Counted from the first letter of the stretch, positions 41,386-50,004 are shown. The stretch is DNA of 64,000 nt from Pseudosulfitobacter koreensis (GCF_024733015.1 NZ_JANKJG010000005.1:1-64000), one strand, 5' to 3'. Numbers and translations: made by a program. Notes: a model not told the origin generated them from the letters alone.

Positions 41386-42143
41386 GCCATGACGTGCGCA
41401 CCTATCTTCACGGACTTTCCAATTGCCAGACGATGGAAGAACTGTGGGACGCACACACGGACAAGATGGCAAGCTATGGCTTTGACCGGCTGATCTATGG
41501 CTTTACCCGCTACCGCTATGGCAACAACCTGGGCGACCCCGAGGATTTCATCATCCTGACCAACCACGATCCGTCCTATACCGACGTCTTCATGGGCGAA
41601 CAGCACTACGTGCACGCGCCGATGGTCAGCTGGGCGCTGAACAACGAAGGCGCCGGCAGTTGGCGCATGCTGAGCCAGATGGTCGAGACCCAGACCCTGA
41701 CCCCCGCCGAGGCGCGGGTGATGGAGTTCAACAAGAAGATGGGCGTGACGGCGGGCTATACCATCAGCTTCAAATCGGTCTCTGCCCGCTCGAAGGGCGC
41801 GATTGCCCTGACCGCACGCGCGGGCATGTCCCAGGACGAGATCGACGCGGTCTGGGAAGAGCACGGGCGCGACATTCACCTGATGAACAACGTGGCCCAC
41901 CTCAAGATCCTGACCCTGCCCTATTCCGGGCCCAACCGTGGCCTGACCAAACGCCAGCGCGAGGCGCTGGAATGGGTCGGTGACGGCAAGACGATGCAGG
42001 ACATCGCGGTGCTGATGGGGCTGACATCGGCCACCGTCGAAAAGCACCTGCGACTGGCCCGCGAGGCGCTGGCGGTCGAGACCACGGCGCAGGCGGTGCT
42101 CAAGGCGGCCTTCGCAAACCAGATGTTCATTCTGGAAGTCTGA
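41382..42143 (+). CDS. LuxR-family regulator without a LuxI partner (LuxR solo), altered ligand pocket
   Basis: A 253-residue regulator with an N-terminal autoinducer-binding domain (about 15-170) and a GerE/LuxR HTH (about 185-245: TKRQREALEWVGDGKTMQDIA, then LTSATVEKHLRLAREAL). The region PSYTDVFMGEQHYVHAPMV aligns with the usual P-x-W...Y...DP motif. On TraR numbering Trp57 is Tyr, Tyr61 is Phe and Asp70 is Ala, while Pro71 and the Trp at 85 are retained. Asp70 contacts the AHL amide in known receptors, so a ligand other than a classical AHL is likely. The HTH keeps Glu, Leu and Gly at the conserved 178/182/188 positions. It overlaps aroQ by 4 bases; no luxI lies nearby. Confidence 0.92.
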   Translation: MSHDVRTYLHGLSNCQTMEELWDAHTDKMASYGFDRLIYGFTRYRYGNNLGDPEDFIILTNHDPSYTDVFMGEQHYVHAPMVSWALNNEGAGSWRMLSQMVETQTLTPAEARVMEFNKKMGVTAGYTISFKSVSARSKGAIALTARAGMSQDEIDAVWEEHGRDIHLMNNVAHLKILTLPYSGPNRGLTKRQREALEWVGDGKTMQDIAVLMGLTSATVEKHLRLAREALAVETTAQAVLKAAFANQMFILEV

Positions 42144-42260
42144 CGCAAGCGTTTCCCGTAGAGGGCTGCGCGTAAACTTCGGTTAACGTGGTAATTTACG
42201 TAAAACTACTGACCGGTTTCGCGTCAGAAAACGCTTAGTTCCAAGCAGCCATTTGCAATA

Positions 42261-42274
42261 ACCTAACCATAGGT
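42261..42274. promoter_or_regulatory. Palindrome ACCTA-N4-TAGGT
   Basis: A 14-bp site with perfect five-base arms, ACCTA (42261-42265) and TAGGT (42270-42274). It lies seven bases left of the lux-box-like site and about 120 bases downstream of the LuxR stop. It could be a second binding site for the same or another regulator. A further palindrome, TTTACGTAAA, lies at 42195-42204. Confidence 0.4.
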
Positions 42275-42281
42275 AAGGATT

Positions 42282-42300
42282 ACCTGACTTTAAGACAGGT
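42282..42300. promoter_or_regulatory. lux-box-like inverted repeat
   Basis: ACCTG-ACTTTAAGA-CAGGT is a 19-bp dyad with perfect five-base arms. The arms are the outer half-sites of the classical lux box (ACCTG...CAGGT, 20 bp), although this one is a base shorter. It lies immediately downstream of an orphan luxR and just upstream of the candidate RNA gene at about 42320. Confidence 0.5.
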
Positions 42301-42319
42301 GCGTTAGTAGACAGTATTC

Positions 42320-42542
42320 AGGTGTTCCGTGAGTGGTGGCTTAAGGCCATTGGAGCAGCGGAAGGTAACCCCCGCGATATCGGGGCTCTGCCGACCGACC
42401 GGACTATCCGGACCCCGGTCCCGGAGGCGTATATTCAGTCTTCGGGATCGGACCTCACCCAAAGGATCGCGTCTCATCCCCGTGATAAGATCCCGAGGGA
42501 CAGTTGAACGGAGCCACTCATGCCCGTGTGGCTCCGTTCTTT
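42320..42542 (+). ncRNA. Candidate structured small RNA downstream of luxR
   Basis: About 220 bases with no convincing protein and several strong helices. CCCC (42370-42373) pairs with GGGG (42382-42385). GACCGG...CCGGTC form a nested stem at about 42397-42420. A long helix joins GTCTTCGGGATC (42438-42449) and GATCCCGAGGGAC (42489-42501) with one bulge. A strong terminator ends the segment. It does not match tmRNA, RNase P, SRP or the 6S patterns I remember. The 5' end is an estimate; a leader of another gene is excluded because the next gene is on the opposite strand. Confidence 0.55.
42507..42542 (+). terminator. Strong terminator hairpin of the candidate small RNA
   Basis: AACGGAGCCAC (42507-42517) pairs perfectly with GTGGCTCCGTT (42528-42538) over 11 bp with a 10-base loop, followed by CTTTG. 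It is convergent with the metallo-beta-lactamase-fold gene, which ends at 42560, and could serve it too. Confidence 0.8.
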
Positions 42543-42559
42543 GATCTCAGATCATGATA

Positions 42560-43321
42560 TCAGCTGTACCATTTGCCGTATTTGACGGTGATCGCATCGC
42601 CAACGGCCTCGGCAAAGGCTTCCGGGTCCTGGGTGCCATCGTCACGGCCCCGGTAGTGATAGGGATAGACATGCGTCGGCATGAACTCCAGCGCGGCATC
42701 GGCTGCGGCCTGGGCGTCCATGGTGAAGGGCAGGTTCATGCAGATGAACGCAAGGTCGATGTCGCTGAGCGCACGCATCTCACGGGTGCCTTCGGTGTCG
42801 CCCGAGATATAGGTGCGGAACCCGTCGATGGTCAGCACATAGCCGTTGTCGCGTCCTTCGGGGTGAAAGTTCTTGCGCTCTTCCGTGGTATTGTAGGCTG
42901 GGATCGCGCTGATCGCGACCTCGCCTGCCATCGCGTCTTCGCCGTTGGCGAGAACGGTGGCGCGCGCCGCCAGATCCTCTGGCAGCATGGCGGCCACCGC
43001 AGGGTTCACGATCAGGATGGTGTTTTCCTGCATCAGGGCGGCAAGCGTTTCGGCATTGTAGTGATCGCCGTGCTCATGCGTGACAAGGATCAGATCGGCG
43101 GGCGGGAAATCGGAATACATCGCCGGATCGCCGATGGGATCGTTATAGATCGTGCCCGCGGGCGTGGTCATCACGAAGGTCGCGTGATCGAGGGGGAACA
43201 CTTCGATCTGGCCGTTGTCGGTGGCGAATGTATCGCCTGCATGGGCGGCGGCACGGGCCGCATAGGGCAGGAATGTAATGGCGGCGGCGCTGGTGGCCAG
43301 AAAGGTTCTGCGCGGTATCAT
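42560..43321 (-). CDS. Exported metallo-beta-lactamase-fold hydrolase (UlaG-like)
   Basis: A 253-residue protein beginning with a twin-arginine type signal (PRRTFLATSAAAITF), so it is probably exported folded through TAT. The metal motif is LVTHEHGDHYNAETL (HxHxDH), with a further His in TVKY-proximal YPYHYRGRDD and an Asp in YISGDTEGTREM. Size and motif spacing match the UlaG/YcbL-like single-domain MBL group. The substrate is unknown; no transporter or partner lies next to it. Start ATG 43321 has AAGGGAC upstream. Confidence 0.87.
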   Translation of the reverse strand: MIPRRTFLATSAAAITFLPYAARAAAHAGDTFATDNGQIEVFPLDHATFVMTTPAGTIYNDPIGDPAMYSDFPPADLILVTHEHGDHYNAETLAALMQENTILIVNPAVAAMLPEDLAARATVLANGEDAMAGEVAISAIPAYNTTEERKNFHPEGRDNGYVLTIDGFRTYISGDTEGTREMRALSDIDLAFICMNLPFTMDAQAAADAALEFMPTHVYPYHYRGRDDGTQDPEAFAEAVGDAITVKYGKWYS

Positions 43322-43490
43322 GGAAAATGTCCCTTGTTGGTTTGTATGGCAGGTCAACTAGCCCGATCATGCCCGCCGCCCAGACCGCAGGCAGTCAACA
43401 TTCCCGTGAACGAGATGCGTTTGACCGTCATCACCCCCGTCAGGAGGGAAAAACCCCGCCATCAATGTCAGGCGGGGTTCCGTCACCCGG

Positions 43491-43811
43491 TCAGTCAATC
43501 ACGAACTGGTCGCCGTTGATCCTGCAGATATCGACGTCGAACTCCTCGAAGGTGTCACCGTCCGAGAACACGTACATGACATCCCACATGCAGCCGTAAC
43601 CGTCGGTGTCGAGCGTGACGACCAGTTCCTGCCCGGTTCGGATCTGACCTGTCAGGATGTTCTCGCCCCAATTGCTCTCGTTTGAGGGGCCGGCGTACAC
43701 TTCGGTGATCGTATAACCGGTCTTGTTGACCAGATCGAAGCCCGCTGCATCTGCCATGAATGGCAGGGTGAAGAGTGCCGCAGTCAGTGCCGCGACGTTC
43801 GAATATTTCAT
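43491..43811 (-). CDS. Small secreted protein of unknown function
   Basis: A 106-residue protein with a clear Sec signal peptide (cleavage near PFMADA-AG at about residue 22). The mature 84 residues begin FDLVNKTGYTITEVYAGPSN. They contain WGENIL, a conserved-looking GYGCMWDVMYVFSDGD and a second Cys (DICRINGD), so a single disulfide is possible. The NKTGYTI..EVY..PS....WG start matches a small secreted family common in alphaproteobacteria, as far as I recall, with no assigned function. It has its own promoter-like hexamers upstream (TTGCTC at 43851-43856 and CTATCT at 43828-43833, 17-base spacing, minus strand). Confidence 0.85.
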   Translation of the reverse strand: MKYSNVAALTAALFTLPFMADAAGFDLVNKTGYTITEVYAGPSNESNWGENILTGQIRTGQELVVTLDTDGYGCMWDVMYVFSDGDTFEEFDVDICRINGDQFVID

Positions 43812-43827
43812 AGGTGTCTCTTTTCAA

Positions 43828-43856
43828 AGATAGGGTTCGGATCGTTTGCAGAGCAA
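43828..43856 (-). promoter_or_regulatory. Candidate promoter of the small secreted protein gene
   Basis: TTGCTC (43851-43856) and CTATCT (43828-43833) on the minus strand are 17 bases apart, and the ATG follows 16 bases after the -10. An AAAAGAGA Shine-Dalgarno-like run overlaps the start region. Both hexamers deviate from consensus. Confidence 0.3.
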
Positions 43857-44123
43857 GGCGGCTGATCCCCGGCCGTCTCGTCATCGTATCAGCCGGACAT
43901 CAGTTTTCAGTCAGCAGACAGCTGAAACGATTGTCAGATTCTGGCTTTCTGGCAAGTGGTCTTGTCGCTTTCATAACCAAATTCTAGGTAGAATTGCAGA
44001 GACTTCTAGTGCTCCGGGAATGGCTGACCGCAAGCCTTCGTGTTTTTCAAAAGATCGCATCTTTTCGAAAAGGTACACGCGCGGCATATTGCACGAAGCC
44101 GCATCAGACAGGCCAAACGCAAA
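43857..44123. other. Intergenic sequence with no recognised gene
   Basis: About 270 bases between the small secreted protein and the tsf terminator. The GC content is lower than in the flanks. A short palindrome CTTTTCGAAAAG at about 44061-44072 is the only structure noticed. No reading frame with coding character was seen on either strand. Confidence 0.5.
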
Positions 44124-44149
44124 CAGGGCACCCCGGATGGGATGCCCTG
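44124..44149 (-). terminator. Terminator of the rpsB-tsf operon
   Basis: On the minus strand CAGGGCATCCC pairs with GGGGTGCCCTG around a four-base loop (plus-strand arms 44124-44134 and 44139-44149), followed by TTTGCGTTTGG. It lies 36 bases past the tsf stop. Confidence 0.75.
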
Positions 44150-44185
44150 CATGTTGTCCTGCCGACCTTGTGAAAGGTCTCGAAA

Positions 44186-45061
44186 TCAGCTTTTGCCGAC
44201 CTTGGCCACTTCGGCGGCAAAGTCTTCCTTGACCACTTCGATGCCTTCGCCCACTTCCAGGCGCACGAAACCGGTGATCGTCGCACCCGCTTCTTTCGCG
44301 GCATCGGCCACGGTCAGGTCGGGGTTCACGACGAACTGCTGGTTCAGCAGCGTCACTTCCGACATGTATTTCTTCATCCGGCCCACGATCATCTTTTCGA
44401 TGACCGCATCGGGCTTGCCGCTTTCGCGGGCAATGTCGATCTGAACCTGTTTTTCCTTCTCGACCACGGACGGGTCAAGATCATCTTCGCTCAGCGAGGC
44501 GGGGTTCACAGCCGCGATGTGCATCGCTACCTGCTTGCCGAATGCGTCGTCGCCGCCGGTCATCGCGACCAGAACGCCGATCTTGCCCATGCCGGGGGCC
44601 GCTGCGTTGTGCACATAGGACACGACGGTTTCGCCGCTGATCGACTGCATGCGGCGAACCGACATGTTTTCGCCGATGGTCGCTACCTTGTCGGTCACGA
44701 TCTCGGCCACTGTCTTGCCACCCATCGGGGCCGCGTTCAGCGCGTCGACGTTGTCCACGGTGACCGCGACATCGGCGATGCCCGAAACCATGTTCTGGAA
44801 ATCGGAGTTCTTGCCGACAAAGTCGGTTTCCGAGTTCACTTCGACCGCGATGCCCTTGTTGCCGTCAACCTTGACCGCGACCAGACCTTCGGCGGCCGTG
44901 CGGCCTGATTTCTTGGCCGCCTTGGCCAGACCTTTGGTGCGCAGCCAATCCTGTGCCGCTTCCATGTCGCCGTCGTTTTCGGTCAGTGCCTTCTTGGCGT
45001 CCATCATGCCTGCGCCGGTGCTTTCGCGCAGTTCCTTGACCATAGATGCTGTAATTGCCAT
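44186..45061 (-). CDS. tsf: Translation elongation factor Ts
   Basis: A 291-residue guanine-exchange factor for EF-Tu. The N-terminal UBA-like domain has [19 protein letters not shown], and the core has the TDFVGKN motif ([14 protein letters not shown]) and [11 protein letters not shown]. The C-terminal part has [20 protein letters not shown]. It is co-transcribed with rpsB, as in most bacteria, with an intervening GC-rich stem-loop. Length is normal. Confidence 0.98.
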   Translation of the reverse strand: MAITASMVKELRESTGAGMMDAKKALTENDGDMEAAQDWLRTKGLAKAAKKSGRTAAEGLVAVKVDGNKGIAVEVNSETDFVGKNSDFQNMVSGIADVAVTVDNVDALNAAPMGGKTVAEIVTDKVATIGENMSVRRMQSISGETVVSYVHNAAAPGMGKIGVLVAMTGGDDAFGKQVAMHIAAVNPASLSEDDLDPSVVEKEKQVQIDIARESGKPDAVIEKMIVGRMKKYMSEVTLLNQQFVVNPDLTVADAAKEAGATITGFVRLEVGEGIEVVKEDFAAEVAKVGKS

Positions 45062-45092
45062 CTGCAGGGTCTCCTCAGATATATTGCGGGTC

Positions 45093-45110
45093 GGCGGGGT
45101 TGCCCCCGCC
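45093..45110 (-). terminator. Intercistronic stem-loop between rpsB and tsf
   Basis: GGCGGGG (45093-45099) pairs with CCCCGCC (45104-45110) around a four-base loop in the 76-base gap. It likely acts as an attenuator or processing site setting the S2/EF-Ts ratio. Confidence 0.5.
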
Positions 45111-45137
45111 GTTTCATATCAAAGCCGTGTAACAGCC

Positions 45138-46010
45138 TTAGCTGTCGGCTTTGGCTTTTGTCTCTTTGGTGCTTTCGAGGTCGTAGGGCGCATCTTTCGC
45201 CATCGCATCGTTGTGCGCAGTCTCGTCCGAGACGTTGCCGGTTTCAACACCTGTGGATTCAGCCACGGCTTCTTCCTGGGGCGCTTCTTCCATCGCACCG
45301 ATGTCGACGCCTGCCGCACCCAGCTGGGCGCTCATGCCGTCGAGGGCCGCGCGCGCTGCCAGATCGCAATAGAGCGAGATGGCGCGGGCCGCGTCGTCGT
45401 TGCCCGGAATGATATAGTCGATGCCATCGGGCGAGCAGTTGGTGTCGACAATTGCGACAACCGGGATGCCCAGCTTGTTGGCTTCGGCGACGGCCAGCGA
45501 TTCTTTCTTGACGTCGATCACAAAGATCAGGTCGGGACGGCCGCCCATTTCACGGATACCGCCCAGCGACGCTTCCAGTTTGAACTGGTCGCGTTCCATG
45601 CCCAGACGCTCTTTCTTGGTGAAGCCTTCGAAACCCAGTTCCGACTGTTCGTCGATGGATTTCAGGCGCTGGATCGACTTGGACACGGTCTGCCAGTTGG
45701 TCAGCGTGCCGCCCAGCCAGCGGTGGTTCATGTAATACTGTGCGCATTTCTCTGCGGCGTCCGCGATCGGCTGTGCTGCCTGACGCTTGGTGCCGACGAA
45801 CAGAACGCTGCCGCCTTTGGCGACGGTGTCACGGATGACTTGCAGCGCCTGGTCCAGCATTGGAACAGTCTGCGTCAGGTCCATGATGTGGATGCCATTG
45901 CGTGCGCCGTAGATATACGGGCCCATGCGGGGGTTCCAGCGCTGTGTCTGGTGACCAAAGTGTACGCCTGCTTCCAGCAGCTGGCGCATGGAGAACTCGG
46001 GAAGAGCCAT
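45138..46010 (-). CDS. rpsB: 30S ribosomal protein S2
   Basis: A 290-residue S2. It begins [19 protein letters not shown] and has the signatures [32 protein letters not shown] and the C-terminal S2 signature [18 protein letters not shown]. About 45 residues after the S2 core form an acidic tail ([20 protein letters not shown] and so on) longer than in E. coli S2 (241 residues). Such tails occur in alphaproteobacterial S2. It is first in the rpsB-tsf operon. Confidence 0.98.
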   Translation of the reverse strand: MALPEFSMRQLLEAGVHFGHQTQRWNPRMGPYIYGARNGIHIMDLTQTVPMLDQALQVIRDTVAKGGSVLFVGTKRQAAQPIADAAEKCAQYYMNHRWLGGTLTNWQTVSKSIQRLKSIDEQSELGFEGFTKKERLGMERDQFKLEASLGGIREMGGRPDLIFVIDVKKESLAVAEANKLGIPVVAIVDTNCSPDGIDYIIPGNDDAARAISLYCDLAARAALDGMSAQLGAAGVDIGAMEEAPQEEAVAESTGVETGNVSDETAHNDAMAKDAPYDLESTKETKAKADS

Positions 46011-46078
46011 GTCTTATTCCTTTTCCGGTTTTCGCCTTGGCGGGGTATCAGTGCATATGCACCAACCGGCGGACATCC

Positions 46079-46108
46079 GGGGATTTCTCCCCCGAAGGCC
46101 CAATCCCC
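46079..46108 (-). promoter_or_regulatory. rpsB leader stem-loop
   Basis: GGGGATT (46079-46085) pairs with AATCCCC (46102-46108) in the rpsB 5' untranslated region, next to the 12-bp palindrome GTGCATATGCAC (46051-46062). S2 represses its own operon through the leader in other bacteria, so this may be the binding site; the match to a known S2 leader fold was not checked. Confidence 0.4.
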
Positions 46109-46130
46109 ACCTGCGGATTGAAGTGTCGCG

Positions 46131-46159
46131 CGTATAGGCCGGTTTCGGTCGCTGCGCAA
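46131..46159 (-). promoter_or_regulatory. Candidate rpsB promoter
   Basis: On the minus strand TTGCGC (46154-46159) is exactly 17 bases from TATACG (46131-46136). The implied transcript has about a 115-base leader before the rpsB ATG. Both hexamers fit alphaproteobacterial sigma-70 promoters. Confidence 0.5.
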
Positions 46160-46194
46160 GAGTGGTTTGGCACAGATGTGCCCTGCCCCCCCTG

Positions 46195-47025
46195 TCAGCC
46201 AGCCACCGCCAGCGCATGCGCGCCACGCACGGTCTCTTCGGCAGCGGCAGCCAGCGCCTTGCGGTCGGCAAAATCGGAGACCTTCAGGGGGGCATGGTAG
46301 ACCACCTCGACACGACCCTGGCGCGGTGCCGCCAGAGTGCTCAGCAGATGCGAGGCGAATTCCATGTCACCCCACCAGCCGTAAAACCGCGCATCGGCCT
46401 TGTCGGGCGCATGGTAGGTCACCGTCACCGGTTGCACCTTTAGCGTACCTCGCAACTCTGGCGCGAAAAAAGCCTGAAACAGGGTGGGCTTGAACGGCAG
46501 GACGCGCAGCCCGTCGGTGCTGGTGCCTTCAGGAAAGAACAGCAGCTTGTGACCGGCCAGCAAGCGGTCCTGAAACGTCTGCGTCTGTTCGGCAGCCCGG
46601 CGCGGATCGCGCACCACGAAGACGGTGCCGGTCGCGCGCGCCAGCCAACCGATGCCGGGCCAGCTTGCCACTTCGGATTTCGACACGAAATAGATGCGTT
46701 TGGAGGCGTTCAGCACGAAGATATCCAGCCATGACGCGTGGTTGGCGACAATCGCTCCCTGCCCGGTCATCGGTGATCCCTTCACATGCAGCGGCAGCCC
46801 CAACAACCGCAGCGCGCCCTTGCACACGGCGACCGTGATGAACGGCGTCACCGGACGGTGCAGCCCGCAAAAGGGACGTTCGACCAGCCGCACCAGCAGC
46901 AAGAGCGCCAGCCCGCCAAACACCAGCGTGCCGACACAAAGCCCGCGAAGAACCACGCGCAGCCAATCCCCCGGACCAAAACGGCGCGGCGGCGGCACGT
47001 CCGCGTCATCCCAGGTGACGCTCAT
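46195..47025 (-). CDS. olsA: Lyso-ornithine lipid O-acyltransferase (PlsC family)
   Basis: A 276-residue membrane-bound 1-acyl acyltransferase. One hydrophobic segment lies at about residues 27-50. The catalytic HxxxxD motif is NHASWLDIFVLN, followed by the FPEGTS motif in LLFFPEGTSTDGLR. Motif spacing matches the PlsC family. It overlaps by 4 bases the gene of an OlsB-like N-acyltransferase, so it most likely adds the second acyl chain to lyso-ornithine lipid in the inner membrane. A role in phosphatidic-acid synthesis cannot be excluded from sequence alone. Confidence 0.87.
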   Translation of the reverse strand: MSVTWDDADVPPPRRFGPGDWLRVVLRGLCVGTLVFGGLALLLLVRLVERPFCGLHRPVTPFITVAVCKGALRLLGLPLHVKGSPMTGQGAIVANHASWLDIFVLNASKRIYFVSKSEVASWPGIGWLARATGTVFVVRDPRRAAEQTQTFQDRLLAGHKLLFFPEGTSTDGLRVLPFKPTLFQAFFAPELRGTLKVQPVTVTYHAPDKADARFYGWWGDMEFASHLLSTLAAPRQGRVEVVYHAPLKVSDFADRKALAAAAEETVRGAHALAVAG

Positions 47026-47804
47026 GCGCCTGCCCTTGGGGTATAGATCCGGCTTTGACGGGGGTTCATCTGGGCGGTGTCCATCACCAGGCACACATCC
47101 GTGGTGTTGAATGTCCGGTCGATCCAGGCCCCCTCGCCGACCACGCCGCCAAGACGCAGATAGGCCTTGATCAGCGCGGGCACCTGCAACATCGCGGCAC
47201 GGCGGTCCAGCAGGCTCTCGGGGATCAGGTCCATGGTCTGAAACGACGCGGCACGGGCCCGGACGCGCAGGTCGGGCGGTGCCAGATGGCGCTGATGCAG
47301 CAGCGACAGCGGCGGTGCCAGTGCGGCGATATCGGTGCCATGAAAGCTGGCCACACCGAACAGAATGTCGATCCGATGCTCGGCCACATAGGCCGCCAGC
47401 GCCGACCACAGGTGATGCATCGCCATACCGCCGCGATAGTCGGGATGCAGGCAGGACCGCCCCAGCTCAAGCAGGTTGCGCCCTGAGCGGTGCAGCACCG
47501 AAAGGTCGTATTCGTCCTCGGAATAGAACTGCCCTGCCGCGCGCGCCTGATCGCCGCGCAGCATGCGGTAGACGCCGACGACCTGGCCAGATGTCTCGTC
47601 GTGCAGCAGCAGATGGTCGAAAAACGGATCGTAGCGGTCCCGTTCAAGCCCCGCGTCGTGATCGACCAACGTGCCACCGCCACCCAGTTCGCGCACGAAG
47701 ACATCATAGCGCAACCGCTGCGCCGCCATCAAATCGGAGGCATCACGCGCCATCGACACCCGGAATTGCGGAACGGTCTGGGGAACGGGGCGGGTCATGG
47801 GCAT
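47022..47804 (-). CDS. olsB: Ornithine-acyl[ACP] N-acyltransferase
   Basis: A 260-residue GNAT-like (hemolysin-related) protein. The core has AAQRLRYDVFVRELGG, then VGVYRMLRGDQA, LELGRSCLHPDYRGGMAMHHLW and LFGVASFHGTDIAAL, which are typical OlsB segments. It transfers a 3-hydroxyacyl chain from ACP to ornithine to form lyso-ornithine lipid. The adjacent acyltransferase forms the second step. The start is uncertain between ATG 47804 and 47798 because neither has a strong Shine-Dalgarno. Confidence 0.87.
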   Translation of the reverse strand: MPMTRPVPQTVPQFRVSMARDASDLMAAQRLRYDVFVRELGGGGTLVDHDAGLERDRYDPFFDHLLLHDETSGQVVGVYRMLRGDQARAAGQFYSEDEYDLSVLHRSGRNLLELGRSCLHPDYRGGMAMHHLWSALAAYVAEHRIDILFGVASFHGTDIAALAPPLSLLHQRHLAPPDLRVRARAASFQTMDLIPESLLDRRAAMLQVPALIKAYLRLGGVVGEGAWIDRTFNTTDVCLVMDTAQMNPRQSRIYTPRAGA

Positions 47805-47898
47805 TGCGGTCAGTCTATCCCTCGGTGCGGTGCTATGCTTGTGGCGAAACCTATAGCAAAACCGCAAGGACGGATATCTGTTAACGTTTCAGAAAGGA

Positions 47899-48084
47899 TC
47901 ATGAGCCATCAAAGACCGGAATCAAAGCGACGCGGGCGCTGTCGATGACGACCTTGCCCTGCTCGCGGAAGTTGACAGTGACCCGCCTGGCGATGTTGCT
48001 TTGAACCTGACCCACGCCCCAGTCCGGGCAATCGGGGTGGCGCACCAACATACCAGGAGCCAGTATGGCGTTGAGATCTTCCAT
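47899..48084 (-). CDS. DUF3553 family protein
   Basis: A 61-residue protein with the DUF3553 pattern: GMLVRHPDCPDWGVGQVQS (HP..PDWG.GQVQS) then VTVNFREQGKVVI. It is short, soluble and without a signal. Function is not established; the family is common in alphaproteobacteria. It is divergent from chpT and precedes olsB by about 95 bases, with a weak leader between. Confidence 0.85.
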   Translation of the reverse strand: MEDLNAILAPGMLVRHPDCPDWGVGQVQSNIARRVTVNFREQGKVVIDSARVALIPVFDGS

Positions 48085-48110
48085 CTGTCACCCCTTACAG
48101 GAGGTCGCCC

Positions 48111-48707
48111 GTGGGCACCAGTAACGTAAATCTGGCGGCACTTGTCGGCAGCCGCATCTGTCACGACCTGATATCCCCCATCGGTGCGATCAACAATGGG
48201 CTAGAGCTGCTTGAGATGACCGGCAGCGACGACGGACCGGAAATGCAGCTGATCACGCAGTCGGTCGGCAGTGCGGCGGCGCGTATCCGGTTCTTTCGCA
48301 TCGCCTATGGGGCGGCGGGCGATCACAGCATGGGCCGGGCCGAGATTGTCGCGGTGCTGGGGGATATGATGAACGGCGGGCGGCTTGATGTGGTCTGGCA
48401 GCCTGCCGATCCGCAGCCACGCAACGCGGTGCGCATGGCGTTTCTGGCGATACAGTGTCTGGAAACCGCGATGCCCTATGGTGGCCTGATCGAGGTGGCC
48501 TGCGACCGCAGGCACTGGACCGTGCGCGGACGCGGCGAAAAGCTGAACGTATCTGCGCCCCTGTGGGACACGCTGGAAACCGCGCTGCCGCCGCCCGATA
48601 TCCAGCCTGCGCATGTGCAGTTCGCACTGCTGCCCGCCATCGTCGCGGACGCAGGGCGCAAGCTGGCGGTCAGGCGTGAAGACCAGACCATGACCATCAC
48701 CTTCTGA
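48111..48707 (+). CDS. chpT: Histidine phosphotransferase of the ChpT family
   Basis: A 198-residue phosphotransfer protein. The dimerising helical motif SRICHDLISPIGAINNGLELLEM holds the phosphorylatable His of the HD motif. The C-terminal pseudo-ATPase-like fold lacks nucleotide-binding boxes. In alphaproteobacteria ChpT relays phosphate from CckA to CtrA and CpdR, controlling motility and cell cycle or related traits. GTG 48111 was chosen because AGGAGG lies eight bases upstream. It stands divergent to DUF3553 and converges on proA. Confidence 0.92.
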   Translation: MGTSNVNLAALVGSRICHDLISPIGAINNGLELLEMTGSDDGPEMQLITQSVGSAAARIRFFRIAYGAAGDHSMGRAEIVAVLGDMMNGGRLDVVWQPADPQPRNAVRMAFLAIQCLETAMPYGGLIEVACDRRHWTVRGRGEKLNVSAPLWDTLETALPPPDIQPAHVQFALLPAIVADAGRKLAVRREDQTMTITF

Positions 48708-48738
48708 CCACCTGACTGCGGGGGTGTGCCTGTAGTGC

Positions 48739-50004
48739 CTACTTGCGGGTCGTGCCGTCGCCGCGCACCAGGTACTTGAAACTGGTCAGCTGTTCGGCCC
48801 CCACGGGCCCCCGCGCGTGCATCTTGCCGGTGGCGATGCCGATCTCGGCGCCCATGCCGAACTCGGCCCCGTCGGCAAACTGGGTCGAGGCGTTGTGCAT
48901 GATGATCGCACTGTCGAGCCGCGCCATGAACCGGGTGGCTGCGTCCTCGTCCTCGGTGATGATGCACTCGGTGTGCTGTGAGCCGTACTTGCGGATATGC
49001 GCAATCGCATCGTCGATGTCGTCAACCACGCGCGCTGCCATGATCATGTCGAGGTACTCGCGGCCCCAGTCGTCGGATTGCGCCTCGACGGTGCCGTCGA
49101 TCGCCTTGAGCGTCTCGTCCACACGCATCTCGACGCCCGCGTCGATCAGCGCCTTCACCAGCCCCTGCCCGATGGTCGACAGCACCTCGCGGTGGATCAG
49201 CAGGCATTCCGCCGACCCGCAGATGCCGGTGCGCCGCGTCTTGGCATTCAGCACCACGCGCAGGGCTTTTTCGGGGTCGGCGTCCTTGTCGATGTAGACA
49301 TGCACGATGCCTTCGAGGTGGGCAAAGACCGGCACCCGCGCCTCGCGTTGCACCAGACCCACCAGCCCCTTGCCGCCGCGCGGCACGATCACGTCGATGG
49401 TGTCGGTCATGGTCAGCATTTCCGTCACGGCAGCACGGTCGCGTGTCGGCACCAGCTGCACCGCGTCCTGCGGCAGGTCCGCAGCGCGCAGACCCTCCAT
49501 CAGGCAGGCATGGATCGCCTGCGAGGAATGAAAGCTCTCCGAGCCGCCACGCAGGATCACCGCATTGCCGGCCTTGAGGCAGAGTGCGCCCGCATCCGCC
49601 GTCACGTTGGGGCGCGATTCGTAGATCACCCCGATCACCCCCAGCGGCGTGCGGACCCGTTTGATGTGCAACCCCGTGGGCCGGTCCCATTCGGCCATGA
49701 CGGCACCCACGGGATCGTCCTGTTCGGCGACACTGCGCAGGCCATCGACGATGCCCTGAATGCGCTCTTCGTTCAGCGTCAGCCGGTCCATCATCGCGGG
49801 CGACAGGCCCTTGTCGCGGCCAAAATCGAGATCCTTGGCGTTGGCATCGAGTATCTGATCGCGCTGCGCCCAGACGGCATCCGCCGCACGGGTCAACGCG
49901 GCATGCTTGCGCTCAGTAGAGGCGACGGCCAGTTCGGCAGCAGCGGCCTTGGCGCGGGCGCCGATATCAGCCATCAACGCGGGAATGTCGGCAATATCTT
50001 TCAT
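48739..50004 (-). CDS. proA: Gamma-glutamyl phosphate reductase
   Basis: A 421-residue aldehyde-dehydrogenase-fold enzyme reducing gamma-glutamyl phosphate to glutamate-5-semialdehyde in proline synthesis. The cofactor region is [20 protein letters not shown] (quoted in part), the catalytic Cys is in [13 protein letters not shown], and there is a HGTEFGMG-like [23 protein letters not shown] end. It lies downstream of proB on the same strand with a 75-base gap containing an extragenic element. Confidence 0.97.
   Translation of the reverse strand: MKDIADIPALMADIGARAKAAAAELAVASTERKHAALTRAADAVWAQRDQILDANAKDLDFGRDKGLSPAMMDRLTLNEERIQGIVDGLRSVAEQDDPVGAVMAEWDRPTGLHIKRVRTPLGVIGVIYESRPNVTADAGALCLKAGNAVILRGGSESFHSSQAIHACLMEGLRAADLPQDAVQLVPTRDRAAVTEMLTMTDTIDVIVPRGGKGLVGLVQREARVPVFAHLEGIVHVYIDKDADPEKALRVVLNAKTRRTGICGSAECLLIHREVLSTIGQGLVKALIDAGVEMRVDETLKAIDGTVEAQSDDWGREYLDMIMAARVVDDIDDAIAHIRKYGSQHTECIITEDEDAATRFMARLDSAIIMHNASTQFADGAEFGMGAEIGIATGKMHARGPVGAEQLTSFKYLVRGDGTTRK

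Noticed and set aside
42320..42542. 6S, tmRNA, RNase P or SRP RNA
   Set aside because: The conserved sequences of these RNAs that I can recall are absent. The region remains an unassigned candidate.
41382..43500. A luxI gene paired with luxR
   Set aside because: No AHL synthase motifs were found on either strand. The sequence after luxR is structured and non-coding.
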